DNA of 64,000 bases from Streptomyces massasporeus (GTDB lineage Bacteria; Actinomycetota; Actinomycetes; Streptomycetales; Streptomycetaceae). The position numbers and the translations under genes are program-made. The notes below the pieces were generated by a model. The model saw only the letters and a list, made by a program, of their open reading frames with translations, was not told the origin of the DNA and did not search any database. Positions 58,635-64,000 of the stretch are shown in pieces; the first letter of the stretch is position 1, and each line of letters begins with the position of its first letter. The DNA is taken from assembly GCF_014648995.1 (NCBI RefSeq), contig NZ_BMSE01000010.1, positions 201,992-265,991 of the forward strand. Reading direction: 5' to 3'.

Positions 58635-59018
58635 ATGACCGTGCAGCTCAACCACACCATCGTCGTCGCCCACGACAAACGCGCCTCGGCCCGGTTCCTC
58701 GCCGACCTCCTGGGGCTCGACGTGAGCCCGCCCTACGGCCCGTTCCTCCCGGTCGAGATCTCCAACGGCGTGACCCTGGACTTCATGGACAGCCCCGGTG
58801 CCATCACGCCGCAGCACTACGCCTTCCTCGTCTCGGAGGACGAGTTCGACGAGATCTTCGGCCGTATCCGGCAGGCCGGTCTCACCTACTGGGCGGACCC
58901 GTTCCACAGCCGTCCCGGCGAGATCAACCACAACGACGGCGGCCGCGGGGCGTACTTCGACGACCCCGACGGCCACCGCCTGGAGATCATCACGAGGCCC
59001 TACGGCAGCGGCGGCTGA
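58635..59018 (+). CDS. VOC-family (glyoxalase-like) protein
   Basis: Vicinal-oxygen-chelate fold protein, 127 residues. The paired beta-alpha-beta-beta-beta modules are visible: LNHTIVVAHDKRASARFLADLLG and HYAFLVSEDEFDEIFGRI, with YFDDPDGHRLEIITRPYG at the end carrying the typical metal-ligand Glu (LEII) and His8 region (NHTIV) at the start. Metal-dependent lyase, dioxygenase or resistance roles occur in the family; the substrate is not evident. Confidence 0.88.
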   Translation: MTVQLNHTIVVAHDKRASARFLADLLGLDVSPPYGPFLPVEISNGVTLDFMDSPGAITPQHYAFLVSEDEFDEIFGRIRQAGLTYWADPFHSRPGEINHNDGGRGAYFDDPDGHRLEIITRPYGSGG

Positions 59019-59109
59019 ACCGTCCGCACCCCGGCTCGTCACATCGTCGCGCCGCCGCGCGTCATACCGGCGAAGGCGACATCACCTGACGAAGAACCGG
59101 GGAGCAGTC

Positions 59110-59871
59110 ATGACAGCACCGATCCTGGTCACCGGCGGCACGGGCACCCTCGGCGCCCACGTCGTCCCGCTCCTGCGCGCGTCCGGCCACGAGGTGCGGA
59201 TCCTCACCCGGCGTGCCCGCCCCGCCGCGGACGGCATCGACCACGTCACCGGCGACCTGCTGAAGGACGAGGGCGTCGAGGCCGCCGTCGACGGGGTGGA
59301 GACCGTGCTGCACCTGGCGGGCGGCCCCAAGGGCGACGACGAGGCGACCCGCGCCCTGGTCCGCGCCGCGTCCGGGGCCGGCGTACGGCACCTGGTCTAC
59401 GTCTCGGTCATCGGCGCGGACCGGCTCCCGCTGGCCTGGATGCGGACGAAACTGGAGTCGGAGCGTGCCGTCGCCGACTCCGGCATCCCGTGGACGATCC
59501 TGCGCGCGGCCCAGTTCCACGACCTCGCGCTGACCATGGTCGAGAAGATGGCGAAGCTGCCGGTGTTCCCGGTCCCGGGCGGCATGCGGCTCCAGCCGGT
59601 CGACTCGCGCGAGGTCGCCGCCCGCCTCGCGGAACTGACCCTCGGCACCCCGTCCGGCCTGGTCCCGGACCTGGCCGGACCGCACCTCTACGACCTCGCC
59701 GCCCTGGCCCGCCCCTACCTCCGCCTGACCGGCAGGCGCCGCCCCATGCTGCCGGTGCGCATCCCCGGGAAGGCGGGGCGGGCGTACCGGGCCGGGGCGA
59801 ACCTGACGACGACCGGGGCGGAGGAGGGGAAGCGGACCTGGGAGGAGTTCCTGGCGGAGAGGCTGGGCTGA
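59110..59871 (+). CDS. NAD(P)H-binding atypical SDR protein
   Basis: NmrA/SDR-a5-like oxidoreductase, 253 residues, opening ILVTGGTGTLGAHVVPLLRASGHEVRILTRR with the TGGxGxxG nucleotide loop. AGGPKGDD and YVSVIGADRLPLAWMRTKLESERAV place the second half. The usual YxxxK is not seen, as in other NmrA-like quinone reductases and regulators. It follows the VOC gene by ~90 bases and may be co-transcribed. GGAGCAG precedes the ATG. Confidence 0.88.
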   Translation: MTAPILVTGGTGTLGAHVVPLLRASGHEVRILTRRARPAADGIDHVTGDLLKDEGVEAAVDGVETVLHLAGGPKGDDEATRALVRAASGAGVRHLVYVSVIGADRLPLAWMRTKLESERAVADSGIPWTILRAAQFHDLALTMVEKMAKLPVFPVPGGMRLQPVDSREVAARLAELTLGTPSGLVPDLAGPHLYDLAALARPYLRLTGRRRPMLPVRIPGKAGRAYRAGANLTTTGAEEGKRTWEEFLAERLG

Positions 59872-59964
59872 GCCCTGACCGGCGTCGGGCCGGTCCTGGC
59901 CCTTGGCCCTACGGTGCTTCGGCCGGGCTGGTCCTACGGCGTCCGGCCTGCCCTGGCCCTGGTC

Positions 59965-60918
59965 CTACCCGGCGGCCGGCCGGTCCTGCTCCTCGAAGGT
60001 CCACACCGCGCGGGACCCCGGGCCGACCACCAGGGACGAGTGGCCGATCCGCTCCACGTGCCGGTACGACACCGGGTGGTTCAGCGACATCTCGATCTGC
60101 CGGAGACCCACCTGGTCCAGGGGCACGGAGTCGAACCGGATCGTCGTGCCGCCGCCCTTCGCGACGGCGCCCCCGCCCGGCAGGGACCGGACCGCGAAAC
60201 CGCCGGCCTTCAGCAGCGGCACCGTGTTGGCGAGGTCCCGTGCGGTCACCGCGAGCCGGATGCCCGTCACGTCCCGCATCAGGTGGTCGCGGTAGGCGTC
60301 GGACAGGTAGCGCTCCCGGCCCACGTCACCGGGGTGGGAGGCGGGCTCGGTGTTGCCGCGCGGGTCGGCGAAGTACTCCGGCCGGTACTCCATCCCCCAG
60401 GCACCGAAGAGGTCGTACTGGTCGGTGGTGAAGACCGCGTCGAACCAGGGCACGGGGACGCCGTCGCCGAAGTCGCGCGTCTGCCGGAACTCGACCGGGT
60501 CGCTGATCCCGGCCTTCCGCAGCCGCTCGATCACCGGGGGCAGGTCACCGGCGCGCTCGGTGGACACACCCAGGCCGGTGGAGCCGAGGGTGCCGTCCTT
60601 GCCGGGCACGTCACCCACCCCGAACAGCTCGAAGTAGGTCTCGCGCCCCATCAGATAGCGGCCGGTCCACGTCTGCCCGCCGGAACCGGTGGTGGTGCGG
60701 ACCTGGAAGTTGGCGAAGTCCCGCAGATACGAGGAGTGCTCGATGGCGTCCGCGGTGGCCCGGTCGAGCACACCGTAGGCGTGGTTGTAGAACAGCAGTC
60801 GCCGCCCGGTCGACGTCCCGTTCTCCTCGGCCCGTGCCGTGCTCACTCCGCCCTGGACCGCCCCCGCGAGGGCCAGAGCGATGACCATGATCAGCTGTAA
60901 CGCTCGTCTGAGAACCAT
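59965..60918 (-). CDS. Secreted protein of unknown function (DUF5829-like)
   Basis: A 317-residue exported protein: signal peptide with LIMVIALALAGAVQGGVSTA and cleavage near ARAEE (~30). The mature part has LLFYNHAYGVLDRATADAIEHSSYLRDFANF and later VGLRQIEMSLNHPVSYRHVERIGHS, resembling a VOC-like duplicated fold. I associate it with DUF5829 of Streptomyces from memory. Extracellular; substrate unknown. Confidence 0.78.
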   Translation of the reverse strand: MVLRRALQLIMVIALALAGAVQGGVSTARAEENGTSTGRRLLFYNHAYGVLDRATADAIEHSSYLRDFANFQVRTTTGSGGQTWTGRYLMGRETYFELFGVGDVPGKDGTLGSTGLGVSTERAGDLPPVIERLRKAGISDPVEFRQTRDFGDGVPVPWFDAVFTTDQYDLFGAWGMEYRPEYFADPRGNTEPASHPGDVGRERYLSDAYRDHLMRDVTGIRLAVTARDLANTVPLLKAGGFAVRSLPGGGAVAKGGGTTIRFDSVPLDQVGLRQIEMSLNHPVSYRHVERIGHSSLVVGPGSRAVWTFEEQDRPAAG

Positions 60919-60976
60919 GCGAGGGAGCGTAGGGCGGGAGGAAACGCTTCCGCTGCGGATCGCGCGCTTTGCGGGG

Positions 60977-61663
60977 TCAGGTCTTGGTCAGTGGGTCCGC
61001 CGGTGACGGTGACGCCGGTGAGGGCTCCTGCCCGCCCTGGTCGAGCCGGAACGGCGGGTACTGGTCCGTCAGCAGCGCGGCGTACGCCGTCACCCGGGCC
61101 GCCCAGCGGGCCAGGCCGATCAGGAAGTCGAAGAGGTGCCGCGGGTAGCGGGCGGTGAAGAGCAGGATGACGACGGCGACGAAGGAGAGAAACGGCATCA
61201 GCCCGCCGCCCCGCCAGTCGCCCTCGCCGCCCCAGCCGCCCCCGGCGAACATCGCGACGACGATGTACTGCGGGATCGCCAGCAGCCACCACTTCACCAG
61301 GACCAGCCCGCGGGACAGCCGCTCGGGGTAGACGACGTCGAAGTGCGCCGGGTAGTCGGGCACGTCGGCGAGGGTGAACGGCGGGTACCGGTCGGTGCCG
61401 AGGGCGGTGTGCGCGTAGTAGCTGACGCGCCAGTTCCAGCGCAGCACACCGACGTTGTAGTCGAAGAGGGGCCGCGGGTACCGGGCGGTGAACAGGATCG
61501 CGAAGAAGGCGATCACGGTCACGACGACGAACCCGATCCACAGGAACACCAGCACGATGTAGTGCGGGATGGCGAGCAGCCATTTCACCAGCCACATCCA
61601 TCGGGACAGGCGGGGATCGACGGACGCCTCCAGACGCACGGGCGACGTGGCGACAGGAATCAT
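60977..61663 (-). CDS. DUF4389 membrane protein with internal duplication
   Basis: A 228-residue membrane protein from ATG 61663 (AAGGAG upstream on its strand). Two homologous halves each contain a helix VKWLLAIPHYIVLVFLW or VKWWLLAIPQYIVVAMF, then LLFTARYPR-LFD and a W-R-V-xYYAHTALxTDRYPPF or AYAALLTDQYPPF end. This is the DUF4389 arrangement, with four transmembrane helices. Function unknown; a Pro/Ser-rich tail follows. Confidence 0.88.
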   Translation of the reverse strand: MIPVATSPVRLEASVDPRLSRWMWLVKWLLAIPHYIVLVFLWIGFVVVTVIAFFAILFTARYPRPLFDYNVGVLRWNWRVSYYAHTALGTDRYPPFTLADVPDYPAHFDVVYPERLSRGLVLVKWWLLAIPQYIVVAMFAGGGWGGEGDWRGGGLMPFLSFVAVVILLFTARYPRHLFDFLIGLARWAARVTAYAALLTDQYPPFRLDQGGQEPSPASPSPADPLTKT

Positions 61664-61704
61664 GAGGCGGCTCTCCTTTCGCCTGCAGACTCGCAAGCGA
61701 GGAG

Positions 61705-61729
61705 CGGCCCCGCGACCTGGGCGGGGCCG
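61705..61729 (-). terminator. Hairpin after AI-2E transporter gene
   Basis: CGGCCCCGC-GACCTGG-GCGGGGCCG, 9-bp perfect stem with 7-base loop, about 40 bases beyond the transporter's stop on the minus strand. Confidence 0.75.
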
Positions 61730-61771
61730 TTCGCGCGTCGGACGCCGCCTGCGCGTCCCGCGGCTGTGCCG

Positions 61772-62887
61772 CTACGACGGGACGGCGGCTCCCGCCTCGG
61801 ATTCGTCCGTCCCCGCTTCGCCCACCGGATCGACGAGCTGCTCACGCACGTAGTTCCAGACCACCGCGATCAGCGCCGCCACGGGCACGGCGAGCAGGCT
61901 GCCCACGATGCCGGCCAGGCTGCCGCCCAGGGTCACCGCGAGCAGCACCACCGCCGCGTGCAGGCCGAGCCCGCGGCTCTGGATCATGGGCTGGAAGACG
62001 TTGCCCTCCAGCTGCTGCACCACGACGATGATGGCCAGCACGATCAGCGCGTCCGTCAGACCGTTGGACACGAGCGCGATGAGCACCGCGACGAAGCCGG
62101 CGAACAGGGCGCCGATGATCGGCACGAACGCCGAGACGAAGGTCAGCACCGCCAGCGGCAGCACCAGCGGGACACCCAGGATCCACAGGCCCAGGCCGAT
62201 CAGGACGGCGTCGAGCAGACCGACGGCCGCCTGGGACCGTACGAAGGCACCCAGGGTGGCCCAGCCGCGGTCGAACACGGTCGGGACGTCGGTGGCGAGC
62301 CGGCCGGGCAGCTGACGGGACAGCCACGGCAGGAACCGCGGGCCGTCCTTGAGGAAGAAGAACATCAGGAAGAGCGCGAGGACGGCGGTGACGACGCCGT
62401 TCACCACGGTGCTCACGCCCGTGACGACAGCCCCCACCATGCTGCCGACGCCTTCCTGGGCGCGGGAGACCGCGCTGTCGAAGGCCTTGTTGATCTGCGC
62501 GTCCCCGATGTTCAGCGGTGGCCCGGCGGCCCACTCGCGCAGCCGCTGGATGCCCTCCACGACACCGTCCGTCAGCTCCCCGGACTGGGATGCCACCGGT
62601 ACGGCGATCAGCGCCACCACGCCGACGGCGACCAGCAGGAACAGCACGGTCACGACCGACGCGGCCAGCGCGGGCGGCCACCCACGCCGGCGCAGGAACC
62701 GGGCCGCGGGCCAGGTCAGCGTGGTCAGCAGCAGCCCGACCACCAGCGGCCACACCACCGACCACATCCGGCCCAGCAACCACAACGCCACGGCGGACAT
62801 GGCGAACACCAGCAGCAACTCGGCGGAAACCCGCGCGGATATCCGCAGCGCGGCACGGGACCTGTCGGAATTCAGGGGCACAGTCAC
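61772..62887 (-). CDS. AI-2E family transporter
   Basis: Membrane protein of the AI-2E (TqsA/YdiK-like) family, 371 residues with about eight helices. Landmarks: LGRMWSVVWPLVVGLLLTTLTWP (N-terminal helices), LFLMFFFLKDGPRFLPWL, FVPIIGALFAG and VVQQLEGNVFQPMIQSRGLGLHA. The family includes autoinducer exporters and Na+/H+-type antiporters, so the substrate is open. GTG 62887 start; an acidic C-terminal tail is typical of Streptomyces members. Confidence 0.92.
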   Translation of the reverse strand: MTVPLNSDRSRAALRISARVSAELLLVFAMSAVALWLLGRMWSVVWPLVVGLLLTTLTWPAARFLRRRGWPPALAASVVTVLFLLVAVGVVALIAVPVASQSGELTDGVVEGIQRLREWAAGPPLNIGDAQINKAFDSAVSRAQEGVGSMVGAVVTGVSTVVNGVVTAVLALFLMFFFLKDGPRFLPWLSRQLPGRLATDVPTVFDRGWATLGAFVRSQAAVGLLDAVLIGLGLWILGVPLVLPLAVLTFVSAFVPIIGALFAGFVAVLIALVSNGLTDALIVLAIIVVVQQLEGNVFQPMIQSRGLGLHAAVVLLAVTLGGSLAGIVGSLLAVPVAALIAVVWNYVREQLVDPVGEAGTDESEAGAAVPS

Positions 62888-62947
62888 GCAGGCACCCTAC
62901 GGGCTGACCGGGCGCCCGCAGCAGCCCCGTACCTCGGACACGGACCG

Positions 62948-63274
62948 TCAGCGCACGGTGTACATGCTGAAGATGTGCAGGGCCGCTTCGATCTGTGCCC
63001 GCGTGCGGTCGTCGGGGTTCCCCGTGATCCGCACGAAGACCACGGACGAGCCGGGGTCGTCCGCGACCAGCAGTGTCAGCGGCACCCGGCCCGAGAGCGG
63101 GTAGTCGTACCAGCCGTCGGGCTTCCCGACGTCGGTGTCGGGCAGGGCGTTGCCTACGGCCTGCCAGTCCGCATCGTCGAACTCGTAGCCCGAGAATTCC
63201 GCGACGGTCTCGCAGAACGGCCGCAGACCCTCCTCGAAGATCCAGCCCCCGCCGAAGCTCGCAGGGTCAGCCAC
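62948..63274 (-). CDS. Hypothetical protein overlapping msrA
   Basis: A 108-residue soluble acidic protein. Start chosen is GTG 63274, which overlaps the msrA stop by 8 bases, so the pair is translationally coupled. It has an alpha/beta pattern (FCETVAEFSGYEFDDADWQAVGNALP, VPLTLLVADDPGSSVVFVRITG) and no known motif. Function unknown, perhaps linked with oxidative repair through its neighbour. Confidence 0.72.
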   Translation of the reverse strand: MADPASFGGGWIFEEGLRPFCETVAEFSGYEFDDADWQAVGNALPDTDVGKPDGWYDYPLSGRVPLTLLVADDPGSSVVFVRITGNPDDRTRAQIEAALHIFSMYTVR

Positions 63275-63935
63275 CGGCCCTCGCCACACCGATCGGGCAG
63301 GACACGCCCGTCCCGCCGATGCCGCAGTAGCCCGCGGGGTTCTTGTCCAGGTACTGCTGGTGGTAGCCCTCCGCCGGGTAGAAGGGGCGGCCCTGCGTCG
63401 TGACGATCTCCGTGGTGACGGTGCCGTAGCCGGAGGACGTCAGGACCTTCTGGTACGCCTCGCGGGAGGCCTTGGCGGTGGCCTCCTGGGCGGGGGTGTG
63501 GGTGTAGATCGCCGAACGGTACTGCGTGCCCACGTCGTTGCCCTGGCGGAAGCCCTGCGTCGGGTCGTGCGACTCCCAGAACGTCTTCAGAAGGCGCTCG
63601 TACGAGATCTGCTCCGGGTCGAAGACCACCCGTACGACCTCGGTGTGGCCGGTCAGGCCCGAGCAGACCTCCTCGTACGTGGGGTTCTCCGTGTGGCCGC
63701 CCTGGTAGCCGACGAGGGTCGTCCACACACCGGCCGGGAGCTGCCAGAACGTGCGCTCGGCGCCCCAGAAGCAGCCCAGGCCGAAGTCGGCGGTCTCCAG
63801 ACCCTCGGGGTACGGGCCGAGCAGCGGGTTGCCGAGGACGGTGTGGCGGTCGGGGACCGTGAACACCGGCTCCGGGCGCCCGGGCAGCGCCTGCTCGGCG
63901 GTCGGCAGCTGGGGCGTGCGGTTGTGCAGGAACAT
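63267..63935 (-). CDS. msrA: Peptide methionine sulfoxide reductase A
   Basis: Repairs oxidised methionine (S-epimer) in proteins. 222 residues; catalytic motif GCFWGAERTFW with nucleophile Cys55, HTEVVRVVFDP, and a C-terminal resolving pair in GYCGIGGTGVSCP. The ~45-residue N-terminal extension (EPVFTVPDRHTVLGNPLLGPYPEG) is common in this MsrA subtype. ATG 63935. It is the last complete gene in the window. Confidence 0.95.
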   Translation of the reverse strand: MFLHNRTPQLPTAEQALPGRPEPVFTVPDRHTVLGNPLLGPYPEGLETADFGLGCFWGAERTFWQLPAGVWTTLVGYQGGHTENPTYEEVCSGLTGHTEVVRVVFDPEQISYERLLKTFWESHDPTQGFRQGNDVGTQYRSAIYTHTPAQEATAKASREAYQKVLTSSGYGTVTTEIVTTQGRPFYPAEGYHQQYLDKNPAGYCGIGGTGVSCPIGVARAGG

Positions 63936-64000
63936 GCGGTCTCCAATCGGGGCGACGCCCCCCTCAACGCGCCGCTACCGCCCGGAATTCCGGCCGGACC
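63936..64000. other. Right-hand window edge
   Basis: 65 bases upstream of msrA that must hold its ribosome site; GGAGACCGC-like sequence (reading the minus strand) precedes the start. Nothing else can be supported. Confidence 0.4.

Noticed and set aside
59872..59964. Small gene between the SDR and DUF5829-like genes
   Set aside because: The region is a degenerate GGCC/CTGG-rich stretch between convergent genes without start or ribosome site.

Overview
The window is high-GC actinobacterial DNA (strong third-position GC, GTG/TTG starts, GC-rich hairpin terminators). From memory, its gene order matches the Streptomyces coelicolor chromosome around SCO4884-SCO4956 (afsQ1/afsQ2/sigQ, accA-accE-pccB, birA, cya, hutH). 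It is therefore almost certainly a core-chromosome segment of a Streptomyces species. I see no rRNA, tRNA, CRISPR array, complete mobile element or biosynthetic gene cluster.

Nucleoside salvage (0-8.6, 16.2-17.5, 25-28.3 and 30-33 kb). Two tandem BMP/PnrA-type lipoproteins precede a nucleoside ABC importer (ATPase and two permeases) that is translationally coupled to cytidine deaminase and followed by thymidine phosphorylase. Adenosine deaminase, a deoC-aldehyde dehydrogenase operon, a phosphohexomutase-family enzyme and a purine nucleoside phosphorylase lie further along. Six of these transcription units carry the same palindrome, TCTACGCGCGTAGA or a close variant, just upstream of their starts. 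This makes a nucleoside regulon whose regulator is not obvious here. The chemistry closes: nucleosides are imported, deaminated and phosphorolysed, pentose-1-phosphates are isomerised, DeoC yields glyceraldehyde-3-phosphate and acetaldehyde, and the adjacent dehydrogenase can oxidise the acetaldehyde.

8.6-16.2 kb holds a frameshifted Uma2-family gene, an AEC transporter, a STAS protein, an ECF sigma factor with a SnoaL tail, a second DNA sliding clamp, a divergent MFS/LysR pair and an alpha/beta hydrolase that lacks its nucleophile. 17.5-24.9 kb holds PspC, VanZ and a lipoprotein, AfsQ2/AfsQ1 and SigQ with an AfsQ1-type box, a uridine-kinase-like P-loop protein, a small secreted protein, and a deletion scar that fuses remnants of an MFS exporter and a TetR regulator.

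33-44.5 kb holds an LpdA-type flavoprotein, a DeoR-family regulator, the acyl-CoA carboxylase genes (biotinylated alpha, beta, epsilon), Maf, a 45-residue membrane peptide, biotin ligase and a class III adenylate cyclase. 44.5-64 kb holds a proline-rich membrane protein, enoyl-CoA hydratase, a GAF-GGDEF protein, HutH, an LAxTG surface protein, a lipoprotein L,D-transpeptidase, a decayed ABC transporter remnant, a large secreted subtilase, an XRE/alcohol dehydrogenase divergent pair, small metabolic genes, membrane proteins and MsrA.

Intergenic space is rich in short repeats. There is a 44-bp minisatellite grown from the end of a coding region, a second degenerate tandem array, a pair of ~140-bp inverted repeats about 4.8 kb apart, and two other dispersed families. 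Hairpin elements also sit in frame inside add and in the N-terminal part of sigQ.
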